From: Arthrobacter terrae
GTDB lineage: Bacteria > Actinomycetota > Actinomycetes > Actinomycetales > Micrococcaceae
Assembly: GCF_015708085.1 (NCBI RefSeq)
Contig: NZ_JADNYM010000019.1
Location: 35,672 to 99,671 of the forward strand
Length of the DNA: 64,000 bases
Direction: 5' to 3'
In this document: positions 1 to 9,325 of the stretch, one piece after another
How positions within the stretch are numbered: position 1 is the first letter of the stretch
Layout: every line of letters starts with the position of its first letter
Notes under the pieces: model-generated
What the model was told of the DNA's origin: nothing
The model's input: only the letters and a program-made list of their open reading frames with translations
The model's database searches: none
Made by a program: the position numbers and the translations under genes

Positions 1-76
1 CAACGCGCCTCAGCGCCGCGGCTTCGAACCAACTCGGTGCGCAAATCATCAGTTTCGTCATCTTCTGCGGTGTCAT
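1..76 (-). CDS. HpnG-like adenosylhopane nucleosidase / phosphorylase-family protein, N-terminus only
   Basis: Only the first 25 codons lie in the window, starting MTPQKMTKLMICAPSWFEAA. The ATG at 76 overlaps the squalene-hopene cyclase stop by 4 nt (ATGA), and a strong AGGAGG lies 8 nt upstream, inside the end of shc. The opening 'CAPxxxEAxALRR' resembles nucleoside-phosphorylase-fold proteins of hopanoid clusters (HpnG), which cleave adenine from adenosylhopane. Position as the next gene after shc supports this. The identification rests on a short N-terminus plus context, so another member of the phosphorylase superfamily is possible. Confidence 0.5.
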   Translation of the reverse strand, partial: MTPQKMTKLMICAPSWFEAAALRRV

Positions 77-2184
77 TGTGGCGACCTCCTCAGGCAGCGG
101 CCCAGCGCACTGATGGGAAACACCAGGCGATACAGGTGGTAATTGATGTAAAAGTCGCCGGGAAATCCGGTCCCCGTGTACTGCGGCTCGTCCCAGCCTC
201 CGTCGGGCTTTTGAGCCGCGACGAGCCAGCCAATGCCGTGGCGGGCGGGTCCGCCGTCGTCGTGCTGTGCCGCATGGAGTGCCAGCAGTGCCCACGCCGT
301 CTGCGACGCTGTCGACTCTCCCCGCCCGACCCAGGATGCGTCGGCATACGAGCGAAGGTCTTCCCCCCAGCCGCCGTCGGTATTTTGGTGGGAGTACAGC
401 CACTGGACGGCCCGGTGAATGGCGGGGCTGTCCACGGACTCGCCTGCGGCTATCAGCGCCGGCACGACGGCCCCGGTACCATACACATGATTGGCTCCCC
501 AGCGGCCGAACCACGACCCGTCGGCCTCCTGATGTTCCAGCAACCAGCGGACACCGCGTTGCATGGCCTGGTCGCCGATGCCCCGGCGCGCCAGCATCTC
601 GACGACGTGGGCGGTGACATCGGCGCTGGGCGGGTCAATCACCGCCCCGAAGTCACAAAACGGCAGCCGGTAGGCGAGTTCGCGCGTATTGTCGGCGTCG
701 AATGCGGCCCAGCCGCCGTCCCGGCTTTGCATCCCGATCACCCATTCGGCGCCGCGGGACATGGCCGCTGTCCGGGGCGGAACGGCTTCGGCGCACGCCA
801 GCCCCAGCACGACTTCGGCGGTATCATCGATGTCCGGATAGCCGTCGTTGTCGAACTCAAAGGCCCAGCCGCCGGCCGCAGTGCCTGGCCGGCGCACGGC
901 CCAGTCGCCGCGGCTGCGGATTTCTTCCCGGCACAACCACTCCGCGGCCCGGTCAATGGCGGGATCACCGGGGGGAATCCCGGCATCGCCCAGCGCCACG
1001 AGTGCGAGCGCGGTATCCCAGACCGGTGACTGGCAGGCCTCGATCCTGCGCAGCCGGCCTGCGGGCGTGTCTTCAATGATCGTGAACCTGTCCCAGCCGG
1101 CCAGCCCGGCCAGCATCGCCGGATGATCAAGGGCATAGCCGCTGGCATGCAGGGCCATCAGGGAGTAGACCCATGGGGGCTGAATTCCTCCCCAGGAACC
1201 ATCGTGCTCCTGCCGGCCCAGAATCCATCCGACGGTGCGCTTGAGCGCGGCCGTGCGCAGCGGCCGGCCGGGAAACCTCTTATGCCGGTGCAGCAGCCCT
1301 TCATACCGGTGCAGCAGCGCATCGAGAGCGCCGAAGCCGCGGGTGGCCAGGCGGCCGCGGGCAGCCTTCGCCGACCACCGGGACGGGGAGGTACCGGACT
1401 TGGACGACCATAAAGGCCCCGCGGCGGCGCTTACCGGGGCGGGGTTTACCGGGGCCGGGTTTACCGCGGCAGCCGGCGCGCACAATTCCTCCACGGTAAA
1501 ACCAAGGTCACGCTGCGGGCGCAGAGCAGATAGGACGGTTAGCGGGGCGATGGTCTGTCGGGCCCAGCAGGCAAAATCATAGAGATTCAGCGGGACCGAC
1601 GGTGGCAGGAACACCAGTTCCGGCGGCAGCGCAGGCACCTCGTCCCAGCTCCACGCGCCAAATAGCGCCAACCAGATTCTGGTGAAGACGCGGGTGCCCG
1701 CCAAACCGCCGTGCTCCAGAATAACCTTCCTGGCGGACTGCATATGGGCTTCGTGCAGCTCATCGCCGGCCAGGCGCAGCGCCAGGTAGGCTTCCGCCGT
1801 GGTGGAGGGGTCGGCCGGGCCACCGTAGAAGTTGGCCCAGGACCCGTCCGTACGCTGCTGGGAGCGGATCCAGCGTGCGGACTGCGCTGTCTGTTCGGCG
1901 GTGCGCACACCCAAAAACTGGCGCATCAGCAGGTCTTCGGCGTCCATGGTCACATTGGTCTCCAGCTCGCCCTGCCACCAGCCCTCGTCGTGCTGAAGTT
2001 CCTTTAGGCGGTGGAGGGCACGGTCCAGGGCAGCCAGCGCGTTTGTGTCGACGTCCGCACGGGTATGGGTACTGACGTCGCTATCGGTGTCGGTGTTGAG
2101 GTCCGCGGATGGCACCCCTGTGTCTGCTCGCCGGGTCGCCGTTTCGAAGCCGGACGCGGAGGGGCTTTTGTCAACGGTAGTCAT
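73..2184 (-). CDS. shc: squalene-hopene cyclase
   Basis: Cyclises squalene to hopene/hopanol at the membrane surface; the central enzyme of hopanoid synthesis. The protein is 703 aa from the ATG at 2184 (MTTVDKSPS...), chosen because AAGGAG lies about 9 nt upstream; the open frame continues to 2289, but that stretch overlaps the upstream gene. The catalytic DxDD motif is visible as D-I-D-D at about residues 451-454, and repeated QW-type motifs (for example QEADGSWFGRW, QNTDGGWGED, QKPDGGWDE) stabilise the alpha/alpha barrel. An Ala/Pro-rich insertion with VNPAP repeats sits near residues 237-270 and is not typical of the family. It is the last complete gene of the hopanoid operon here and is coupled to the next gene by ATGA. 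Confidence 0.95.
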   Translation of the reverse strand: MTTVDKSPSASGFETATRRADTGVPSADLNTDTDSDVSTHTRADVDTNALAALDRALHRLKELQHDEGWWQGELETNVTMDAEDLLMRQFLGVRTAEQTAQSARWIRSQQRTDGSWANFYGGPADPSTTAEAYLALRLAGDELHEAHMQSARKVILEHGGLAGTRVFTRIWLALFGAWSWDEVPALPPELVFLPPSVPLNLYDFACWARQTIAPLTVLSALRPQRDLGFTVEELCAPAAAVNPAPVNPAPVSAAAGPLWSSKSGTSPSRWSAKAARGRLATRGFGALDALLHRYEGLLHRHKRFPGRPLRTAALKRTVGWILGRQEHDGSWGGIQPPWVYSLMALHASGYALDHPAMLAGLAGWDRFTIIEDTPAGRLRRIEACQSPVWDTALALVALGDAGIPPGDPAIDRAAEWLCREEIRSRGDWAVRRPGTAAGGWAFEFDNDGYPDIDDTAEVVLGLACAEAVPPRTAAMSRGAEWVIGMQSRDGGWAAFDADNTRELAYRLPFCDFGAVIDPPSADVTAHVVEMLARRGIGDQAMQRGVRWLLEHQEADGSWFGRWGANHVYGTGAVVPALIAAGESVDSPAIHRAVQWLYSHQNTDGGWGEDLRSYADASWVGRGESTASQTAWALLALHAAQHDDGGPARHGIGWLVAAQKPDGGWDEPQYTGTGFPGDFYINYHLYRLVFPISALGRCLRRSPQ

Positions 2185-2242
2185 TTTCGTCTCTGCTCCT
2201 TCGGTGCGTATTCGGTGCGTACCCTGCTTGGAGGTGGTCTGT

Positions 2243-3253
2243 TCAGTGATCCCGGTGATTGAGCTGATATGCCAGGGCGATGAATTCATGGGCGATCGGC
2301 GCCGGTATTGTCAGGGCCTCGATGGCCGCGAGTGCTTCCTGTAGCTCACGGTCGGCCCGCTGTTCGGTCCATTCTCTGCCGCCGGCCGTCTCGACCAGTT
2401 CCGCTGCCTCGCTTAACTCGGTTTCGCTAAGCTCGCCGGGACGGAAGTAAAGGGACTTCAAGCGCGTTCCGGCGTCGGTGTCTGATTGCAGTGCATACAC
2501 CACAGGCACCGATTTTTTGCGCGAACGCAGGTCCGACAGGACTGGTTTACCGGTGCGTTCAGGATTTCCCCAGATCCCGAGAATGTCGTCGCTGAGCTGG
2601 AACGCCATGCCCAAATGTGTGCCGAAATCTGCCAGGCCCAACGCAAGTTCCGCTGGAGCGTCGGCCAGCACCGCTCCCAGCGAGGCACTGCAGGCCATCA
2701 ACGCCCCGGTCTTGTCGTCTGCCATTTTCAGGCATTCGACCAGACTGACGTCCTCGCGCGTTTCGAAGTCGAGGTCCGCGGCCTGCCCGGCAATGAGCCG
2801 TCTGGTGCTGGCACCGACGCACCTTAACGCCCAGATGGCAGTGCTGGACGGCGCCTCGGCCAGCAGTTCGCTGGCCAGCGAACACAGCGCGTCCCCGGCG
2901 AGAATCGCAGCGGGAATGCCAAACTGCGCCCACGCAGTGGTCCGGTGCCGGCGCTCGGTGTCATGGTCCATCACATCGTCGTGCAGCAAGGAGAAATTGT
3001 GGATCAGTTCGCAGGCGAGGGCGGCCGGAACGCCAATCTCGTCGCCGGCACCTGCCGCCCGGGCGGAAAGCAGCGCCAAGGTGGGCCGGATCCCCTTCCC
3101 CATGCTCCCGGTCGGCACGCCGTCCGGGTCCCACAGACCCAGATGATAGCCACAGCAGTGGCGGGTATGCGGGTCCAGCCGGTCCAACGCCGACCGCAGC
3201 GGGACCTCAATGCGCCGCTGGCTGTCGGCCAGGCTGTCAATGGTCGTGCTCAT
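2243..3253 (-). CDS. polyprenyl (farnesyl/geranylgeranyl) diphosphate synthase
   Basis: Trans-prenyltransferase of 336 aa that condenses IPP with allylic diphosphates; here it presumably supplies farnesyl diphosphate for squalene. The GKGIRP substrate motif, the first Asp-rich motif (LLHDDVMDHD) and the second (QLSDDILGIWG) are all visible. The second is DDxxG rather than DDxxD, as often seen in actinobacterial members. The ATG overlaps the hpnE stop by 4 nt (ATGA), and 58 nt separate its stop from the shc start. Chain length cannot be read safely from sequence alone; FPP is inferred from the squalene context, and GGPP remains possible. Confidence 0.9.
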   Translation of the reverse strand: MSTTIDSLADSQRRIEVPLRSALDRLDPHTRHCCGYHLGLWDPDGVPTGSMGKGIRPTLALLSARAAGAGDEIGVPAALACELIHNFSLLHDDVMDHDTERRHRTTAWAQFGIPAAILAGDALCSLASELLAEAPSSTAIWALRCVGASTRRLIAGQAADLDFETREDVSLVECLKMADDKTGALMACSASLGAVLADAPAELALGLADFGTHLGMAFQLSDDILGIWGNPERTGKPVLSDLRSRKKSVPVVYALQSDTDAGTRLKSLYFRPGELSETELSEAAELVETAGGREWTEQRADRELQEALAAIEALTIPAPIAHEFIALAYQLNHRDH

Positions 3254-4614
3254 ACAATCACTTCCCTTAATGCGGATCGGACGGGACCGGATTGACTGAG
3301 GGCATCAGCGGCCGACAGGCCGCTGCGGACTGCGCCCTCCATGGTGTCCGGCCATCCGGTGGCGGTCCACGCGCCTGCCAAAACCAAGGCCGGCCACTTC
3401 GTGCCCGGTTGTGGACGGAAACGAGCGCTGCCGGCCCGTTGGCGAAACGTCGCCCGTGGTTCGCGGGTCACAAAAACATCAATAACCTTCGCGCTACGGG
3501 CCTTGGGAAGGACGCGGTTCAGGGCGGCAAGGTGGCTGCGGCTAATGTCCGCCCCCGGCAGGGCAATTTGTGCATCTGCGGCAGATAGCGAGGAAACCAG
3601 ATACTGACCGCTATTAACCCCGGCCGCAGCGGTCCGGTCGAAGATCCAGCCGGTGGCAGGATCAAGGACTGCAGCGTACGGCAGATCCATAACCCTGCGG
3701 TCAAAGAGCACATGGACGTTGACAATGGGGGAATCGCCGAGCTGGTCCCAGCAGCCGGGCTCCGTTTTGGCGTCCGTAGGGACCAGGCGGGCCGCCGCCG
3801 CATGGGGAACCGCCATCACGACCGCATCCGCAGCCAGCTCACCGGAATCCGTGCGGACCACCAGTCCGTGACCGGCCGCGCTTCCAGCAACCGCCCGCAC
3901 CCGTTCGCCGGTATGCAGCCGAACACCGCTTTGGGCAAAGGCGGTCCTTGCGGGGCCGTCGTGCAGCAGTGCCAGCGGCACGTCCGCAATTCCCATGTCA
4001 CCGGCTCCGGCATGGTCCAGGAGTCCGGTTCGAAAAACCCGTGCTGCCAGGGCCAGGGACGCTTCGGACGGATCGATATTCAGTGCGGCGACCGTCAGCA
4101 GACCCCAGAGCCGGGATACGGCGCGGGGTCCCTGGCCGTGGCGGTGCAGCCATTCGCCGAACGTCGTGGCGTCGTTTGCCGGATTGTCCGGATCTACATT
4201 GCGCAGGGCAGCTGCGCAAAGAGCGGCGCGGAAACGCTCCGACGGTGACAGCGCGCGGTACCCGGCCAGAGCCGGCAGGAGGTGCAGCGGGGCGGGACCA
4301 AACATAGATCGCCGCAAACCGATATCCGACCGTCTCGGCACCAGGACCGGAATGTCCAGCCGTGGCTGGATAGTCACCAAATGGCCCACGCCCAAGCGGT
4401 CCAGCAATTCGCGGTACCGCAGGTAGCAGCGCAGGAAGACGTGCTGGCCGGTGTCAACGCTCAGGCCGCCGCGTGAAAATGAGTAGGTGGCACCGCCCAG
4501 CCGCGGGCGCGACTCCAGAAGCGTCACGTCACTGCCCCGATCGGCGAGCCGGAGGGCGGCGGTGATCCCGGCAAGACCGCCGCCAACAACCACTACCGTG
4601 CCAACCCGGTTCAT
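3250..4614 (-). CDS. hpnE: hydroxysqualene dehydroxylase HpnE
   Basis: FAD-dependent amine-oxidase-fold protein of 454 aa that converts hydroxysqualene to squalene in the HpnCDE route. The N-terminus carries the dinucleotide-binding signature VVVVGGGLAGITAALRLADRG followed by LLESRPRLGGATYSF. The C-terminal 'LVLAGAWTATGWPDTMEGAVRSG' is the typical FAD-contacting end of this family. It has ATGA overlaps on both sides: hpnD stop with hpnE start, and hpnE stop with prenyl-synthase start. Carotenoid desaturases share the fold, but the position directly after hpnC and hpnD makes HpnE the best call. Confidence 0.93.
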   Translation of the reverse strand: MNRVGTVVVVGGGLAGITAALRLADRGSDVTLLESRPRLGGATYSFSRGGLSVDTGQHVFLRCYLRYRELLDRLGVGHLVTIQPRLDIPVLVPRRSDIGLRRSMFGPAPLHLLPALAGYRALSPSERFRAALCAAALRNVDPDNPANDATTFGEWLHRHGQGPRAVSRLWGLLTVAALNIDPSEASLALAARVFRTGLLDHAGAGDMGIADVPLALLHDGPARTAFAQSGVRLHTGERVRAVAGSAAGHGLVVRTDSGELAADAVVMAVPHAAAARLVPTDAKTEPGCWDQLGDSPIVNVHVLFDRRVMDLPYAAVLDPATGWIFDRTAAAGVNSGQYLVSSLSAADAQIALPGADISRSHLAALNRVLPKARSAKVIDVFVTREPRATFRQRAGSARFRPQPGTKWPALVLAGAWTATGWPDTMEGAVRSGLSAADALSQSGPVRSALREVIV

Positions 4615-5543
4615 GCCCGGCCCCTGACCAATGCGCGCGCCGCGACCTGCAACTTCCCGGCCGCGGACAAGGACAGCCGCTGGCTGCGGACCGGTTCAGG
4701 ATCCGCGGCGATCCGGGCCAGGAGACGGCGGTAGATACCTGCCATCGCCGCGGTGCAGGCGGCGCTGCGGTGATCGAGCAGGGGCAATAATGCCAGACCT
4801 TCCCGGTACCAGGACTCGGCGCGATCGGCTTCAAACCTGATCAACGCCGCAAACCGTTCCGGGGGATCCACAAGGCATCCGTCGGCGTCGAGCTCCATCG
4901 TGCAGCCGAAGCGCTCCAGATCTTCGCCCGGAAGGTAGATCCGGCCATTGCGCCTGTCCTCGCACACGTCGCGGAGAATATTGGTCAGCTGCAGCGCAAC
5001 CCCAAGGGTGTCCGCGAGCGGGTTTGCGCGCTGAAGTTTCGGCGGATTGTACACACCAACGGACATTCGGCCTACCGATCCGGCGACGCAGCGGCAGTAC
5101 ACGACCAGGTCCTCGAAGGTGCGGTACTGGACACCGTCGACGTCGGCCTGGCATCCGTCGATCAACTCCTCAAGTGCCTCCAACGGAATCGGCAGACGGC
5201 CGGCAGCGTCGGCGAGGGCCACGAGGACGGGATCCGCGCTGTCTATAACGCCATGCCGGTCCAGCACGCCGGCAGCGGCGCCACTCGCAGCGGCTGCGTG
5301 TGCCTCGGCGGTGATTCCGGCACGAATGCCACGCAGGCTCTCCCTGACCCTGCCCAGCTGGACGGTCTTCTGCCCGGCCGGCAGATCGCCGTCGCCAATA
5401 TCGTCAATGCGTCTGGCGACTGCGTAGACGGCGGACAGCGCCCGGCGCTTGACGGGCGGCAACAAGCGGATCCCGTAGGAGAAGTTCCGGGCTTCGCGGC
5501 GCGTTATGTCCGCGCACACGGCGTACGCCGCCTCGACACTCAT
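4611..5543 (-). CDS. hpnD: presqualene diphosphate synthase HpnD
   Basis: Squalene/phytoene-synthase family enzyme of 310 aa that joins two farnesyl diphosphates to presqualene diphosphate. The Asp-rich motifs are visible as RRIDDIGDGD (about residues 44-53) and LTNILRDVCEDRRNGRIYLP. The start at 5543 (MSVEAAYAVC) is preferred over an in-frame GTG three codons earlier because its ATG overlaps the hpnC stop (ATGA). It lies between hpnC and hpnE with 4-nt overlaps on both sides, the classic HpnC-D-E order, which separates it from phytoene synthase. Confidence 0.93.
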   Translation of the reverse strand: MSVEAAYAVCADITRREARNFSYGIRLLPPVKRRALSAVYAVARRIDDIGDGDLPAGQKTVQLGRVRESLRGIRAGITAEAHAAAASGAAAGVLDRHGVIDSADPVLVALADAAGRLPIPLEALEELIDGCQADVDGVQYRTFEDLVVYCRCVAGSVGRMSVGVYNPPKLQRANPLADTLGVALQLTNILRDVCEDRRNGRIYLPGEDLERFGCTMELDADGCLVDPPERFAALIRFEADRAESWYREGLALLPLLDHRSAACTAAMAGIYRRLLARIAADPEPVRSQRLSLSAAGKLQVAARALVRGRA

Positions 5544-6409
5544 CCCGGCCACCGCACCGTTGCCACGGCCCAGGCCACAGCAATCTGCCGGGTCGAGGGC
5601 TTTCGCGCCTTCATGGGGTCGTGTCCACTGAGCCGCAGTGCATGGGCGGCCGCCCTGCCGCCGGCAATGTAACCGGAAACCGCCAGCCGGGACCAGCCGT
5701 GCAGCGTTGAGACCAGCGGTGCTCCGGCGTCGAGCCAGGCCAGCGCCCGGTCGGTTTCAAACGCGATAAGGGCCCGGACATCATCGGTGGCTTCACCGCT
5801 GCCCAGCAGAGGCTCGGCCACCTTGAACCGGCGCAGGTCCCGCTGCGGGACATAGACCCGGCCGGAGGCATAGTCCTCGCCAATATCCTGCCAGTGCTCC
5901 AGCAATTGCAGCGCCGTACAGATGCGGTTGGAAAAGGCAATGCATTCAACGCTCGCGCGGTCAAAAATATGCAGCACAATCTCGCCCACCGGATTCGCCG
6001 AAAGCCGGCAATATCCTTCCAGCTCGTCAAACGTCTCGTAGCGCACTACCCGTTGGTCGACAATGTTCGCCTCAATTAGACGCAGCATCGGCTCCATCGG
6101 CACGGTTGTGTCCGCTACCAGCGGCCTGAGCGCTGCCACCACCGGGTCCCCGGGAATACCTCCGGCGTAAAGGAGCCGGACCTCCGCCGCCACCTGCTCC
6201 AGCCGCGGAATGCGTGCTCCGGGCGCCTTATCGCCGAGATCATCAACGTAACGGGCGTAGTTATAGGCGGCGGTGAGATGGCGGCGGATATGCCTGGGTA
6301 ACACCGCCAGTGCGACCGGGAAATTCTCGTTGCGCATGGCAGCACGGGCAGCGGCCGGTTCCATTGCCACCGATCGGTCCGCCGATTCCTGCCATCGCGG
6401 CTCGGTCAT
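5540..6409 (-). CDS. hpnC: hydroxysqualene synthase HpnC
   Basis: Second squalene/phytoene-synthase paralogue, 289 aa from the ATG at 6409, which has GGTGAGGA a few bases upstream. A GTG at 6430, immediately after the dxs stop, would add seven residues. It converts presqualene diphosphate to hydroxysqualene. The first motif is YARYVDDLGD and the second LEHWQDIGEDYASGRVYVPQRDL. It is translationally coupled to hpnD. The HpnC/HpnD assignment follows gene order and the motif variants typical of the two subfamilies. Confidence 0.92.
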   Translation of the reverse strand: MTEPRWQESADRSVAMEPAAARAAMRNENFPVALAVLPRHIRRHLTAAYNYARYVDDLGDKAPGARIPRLEQVAAEVRLLYAGGIPGDPVVAALRPLVADTTVPMEPMLRLIEANIVDQRVVRYETFDELEGYCRLSANPVGEIVLHIFDRASVECIAFSNRICTALQLLEHWQDIGEDYASGRVYVPQRDLRRFKVAEPLLGSGEATDDVRALIAFETDRALAWLDAGAPLVSTLHGWSRLAVSGYIAGGRAAAHALRLSGHDPMKARKPSTRQIAVAWAVATVRWPG

Positions 6410-6430
6410 CGCATCCTCACCGGCTCTCAC

Positions 6431-8455
6431 TTACCGGGTCCGCTGGCTACGCTGCAGGGGGCGGAGCGCAGGCGAGTTGCGCGTCCCACCGCCGGTGCCG
6501 CCCCCGTCACGTGCGGCTGCGCCAAGGCCGCGGCCGCTAAGACCGGAGCCGCTAACTCCGGAGCCGCTGCGTTCCGCCGCATCAAGTCCGGACATGCCAA
6601 GGCCAGCGCGGACGGGGCCGGAAGCGCCGGAATTAATCCCGCGCACGGCCGCCAGGACGGCACCGGTGATTCCGGCGGCGTCCAAACCGTAATGCGCGAG
6701 CAATTCGGCCCGGCTGCCGTGCGGCACATACTCGGTGGGTAGAGCCACGTTCGTGACCGGCACACTGGTCCCGGCCGCGGAAAGTGCATGGCGCACGTGG
6801 GAGCCGACGCCGCCGCTGCGGATTCCGTCCTCGACAGTCACTACCAGCAGATGGCGGTCGGCAAGATCCACAATGGACGGGTTGACGGGCAGCACCCAGC
6901 GCGGATCCACCACCGTGCATTCCACGCCGCCCTCCGCAAGTGTCCCCGCCGCGGCCAGGGCTGCCTGAGCTGTTGAACCGACGGCGACGATCAGTACCGT
7001 GGCTTGATCTGCTGTGCGCAGCACGTCCATGCCATCCCACTGCTGCACAGCACGGATCGGCGGCCCCAGAGCACTCTTGGGGTAACGCAGCGCCGTCGGT
7101 CCGTCCGCGTATCCGACGGCCTCATGCAGTTCTTCGGCAAGGGATTGGGCGTCCCGCGGGGCAGCGACGCGCATTCCCGGGATACTGGCCAGCATCGACA
7201 GATCCCAGATTCCGTGGTGGCTGGGGCCGTCCGGCCCGGTGATACCCGCCCGGTCCAGGCACAGAGTCACCGGCAGGCGATGCAGTCCTACATCGAGCAG
7301 CAGCTGATCGAACGCCCGGTTCGCGAAGGTTGCATAGAGGGCGACGACGGGATGCGCACCCCCCATCGCCAGCCCGGCGGCCGAGGTGATCGCATGCTGT
7401 TCGGCAATGCCGACGTCGAAGCACCTGTCCGGAAAGCGATCGGCGAATCGTTGCAGTCCGGTGGGGTCAAGCATCGCTGCACTGATGGCCACCAGCTCGG
7501 GGAATACCTCGCCGGCACTCAGCAGCCCATCGGCAAAAGCATCCGTCCAGGTCAAAACGGGCGTGTGGGTCGTGTGGGCGCTCCGGGGTGTGCGTCCGGT
7601 TGCAACATCAACAATGCCCACCGCATGCAGCTTGTCGACCGCATCGTTTTCCGCCGGAGCATAGCCACGGCCCTTGCTGGTCAGGCAGTGGACCACCACG
7701 GGCACCCGGCGGCCCCGCGCCTCGTTCAGGACGGATTCCACTGCCGCTATGTCGTGGCCATCCACCGGGCCCAGATAATCCAGCCCGAGCGCGGTGAAGA
7801 TGGAGTCCACTCCTGCCGCTGCCGGCACGGCTGTCCCGCCAAGAAGTTCAACGACGGCCGCATACCCGCTGCGGTCCTGCAGACGTTTGAGGTGCCGGGC
7901 CAGCCCGCCGGCCGTCGGCGCGTAGGACCGTCCGTTGTCGTTGAGGACGACTATGACCGGGCGGGTGGAGACCCCCAGATTGTTCAGCGCTTCCCACGCC
8001 AGACCACCGGTGAGTGCGCCGTCACCCACAACCGCAACCACGGTCCGATCGCTGCCGGCATGTTCGAACGCCTTACTGAGTCCATCTGCATAGGACAATG
8101 CCGTGGACGCATGGGAATTTTCGATCACGTCGTGCACGGATTCCGCGCGGCTGGGGTACCCCGACAGGCCGCCGGCGGTGCGCAGAGACGGAAATCCCGC
8201 GCGACGTCCGGTGAGCAGCTTGTGGACATAAGCCTGGTGCCCGGTGTCGAAGACAATCGGCGTCAGCGGTGAATCGAATACCCGATGCAAGGCGATGGTC
8301 AGCTCAACGACACCAAGGTTCGGCCCCAGATGGCCGCCTGTGGAACAAACCGAGGCAATCAGGAACTGACGTATTTCCTCGCCGAGTTCGGACAGTTGTG
8401 CATTGTCAAATGAGCTTAAGTCCATCGGACCGCTCAGGTCGTTGAGAATACTCAT
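6431..8455 (-). CDS. dxs: 1-deoxy-D-xylulose-5-phosphate synthase
   Basis: First enzyme of the MEP isoprenoid pathway (pyruvate + glyceraldehyde-3-phosphate to DXP, using TPP). It is 674 aa from the ATG at 8455 (MSILNDLSG), which has CGGAGGA about 5 nt upstream; the open frame runs on without start support. The TPP-binding [16 protein letters not shown] and the [15 protein letters not shown] pyrimidine-domain motif are clear. The last roughly 65 residues (after GINSGASG) form a Gly/Ser/Ala/Arg-rich tail absent from ordinary DXS. It sits at the head of the hopanoid operon, so it is probably a pathway-dedicated copy; another dxs elsewhere in the genome would be expected. Confidence 0.94.
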   Translation of the reverse strand: MSILNDLSGPMDLSSFDNAQLSELGEEIRQFLIASVCSTGGHLGPNLGVVELTIALHRVFDSPLTPIVFDTGHQAYVHKLLTGRRAGFPSLRTAGGLSGYPSRAESVHDVIENSHASTALSYADGLSKAFEHAGSDRTVVAVVGDGALTGGLAWEALNNLGVSTRPVIVVLNDNGRSYAPTAGGLARHLKRLQDRSGYAAVVELLGGTAVPAAAGVDSIFTALGLDYLGPVDGHDIAAVESVLNEARGRRVPVVVHCLTSKGRGYAPAENDAVDKLHAVGIVDVATGRTPRSAHTTHTPVLTWTDAFADGLLSAGEVFPELVAISAAMLDPTGLQRFADRFPDRCFDVGIAEQHAITSAAGLAMGGAHPVVALYATFANRAFDQLLLDVGLHRLPVTLCLDRAGITGPDGPSHHGIWDLSMLASIPGMRVAAPRDAQSLAEELHEAVGYADGPTALRYPKSALGPPIRAVQQWDGMDVLRTADQATVLIVAVGSTAQAALAAAGTLAEGGVECTVVDPRWVLPVNPSIVDLADRHLLVVTVEDGIRSGGVGSHVRHALSAAGTSVPVTNVALPTEYVPHGSRAELLAHYGLDAAGITGAVLAAVRGINSGASGPVRAGLGMSGLDAAERSGSGVSGSGLSGRGLGAAARDGGGTGGGTRNSPALRPLQRSQRTR

Positions 8456-8573
8456 GCTGATCCTCCGCACGTCACGAAAAGCAGCCTCTTGCTTAACTGC
8501 AGAATCGCTCGACCTGCCATAACTTCTATCGCGTTGCGAGCCTTCGTGGCATGAGCCTACCTGCTTGGCCGGA

Positions 8574-9023
8574 CTATGTGTAGCCCTTTGTGGCTGCGCC
8601 AAGAAAATTGGCCGAGAGGTGCTGGAGGAACTCCTCGGATATCTGCAGCATCTCCGCTGCCCGCTCAAGCTCAGCCAGATGGACCCGGCTCAGATCAGCA
8701 AGGATCACGCGTGCCTTGTCGGTCAGGACCAGCCGCACCACCCGGTGATCATGAAGGTCGCGGCAGCGCTCCAGCAGTTTCATGGTCTCGGCGCGCCGGA
8801 CCAGCCCGACCGCGCTGTGATGCCTGATCTGCAGCGCCGAAGCCACGTCTCCCACGCTTGCGGGAGGCACACCCGTACGGGCGCGGATCACCAGCAGCAA
8901 CTGATGTTGTTGCGCTGTTAAGCCGGCCTTGGCGGCTTCTTGCTCGCTCCAGACCAGAAATTCCCGCAGTGCGCAGCGGAAGGTTAATAGTACGTTGTAC
9001 TGCGCGTCGGTCAGATCCGACAT
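8574..9023 (-). CDS. MarR family transcriptional regulator
   Basis: Winged-helix regulator of 149 aa. The recognition region reads [50 protein letters not shown], followed by the wing [20 protein letters not shown], a standard MarR layout. It is transcribed in the same direction as dxs, with 118 nt between its stop and the dxs start, so it may be cotranscribed with or control the hopanoid operon. The effector is unknown. The role is inferred only from position. Confidence 0.85.
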   Translation of the reverse strand: MSDLTDAQYNVLLTFRCALREFLVWSEQEAAKAGLTAQQHQLLLVIRARTGVPPASVGDVASALQIRHHSAVGLVRRAETMKLLERCRDLHDHRVVRLVLTDKARVILADLSRVHLAELERAAEMLQISEEFLQHLSANFLGAATKGYT

Positions 9024-9325
9024 AGGCTCATGCTACGCCCATGACGCCGTCTCCACGAGGTTCGGGCAAGTCCGGCAAATCGGCAGAAGGCGTGCCATCC
9101 CGGCGAGCCGTGGGCAGCACCGCGGGGCGCCACAGCGGGGCAGAACTGCAGGGCGCCACAGCGGGCACGATCGGCGGCAACGTGGTCCGGATCCAATGCA
9201 ACGGTGAGCGGCATCCGTTGGGCATACCGGTCCTGGCAGCGCTCTGCCGCGCAATAAACTGGCATCCTGGCCGACTGGAACGTAGCGTCGTCGTAAGACC
9301 ATTTCCGCGACCAGGCAGGGATACC

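Noticed and set aside
2185..2289. N-terminal extension of shc to 2289
   Set aside because: It overlaps the prenyl synthase gene, and the internal ATG at 2184 has a good Shine-Dalgarno.
7004..8272. 422-codon plus-strand frame opposite dxs
   Set aside because: Low-complexity shadow with no start context; dxs is certain.
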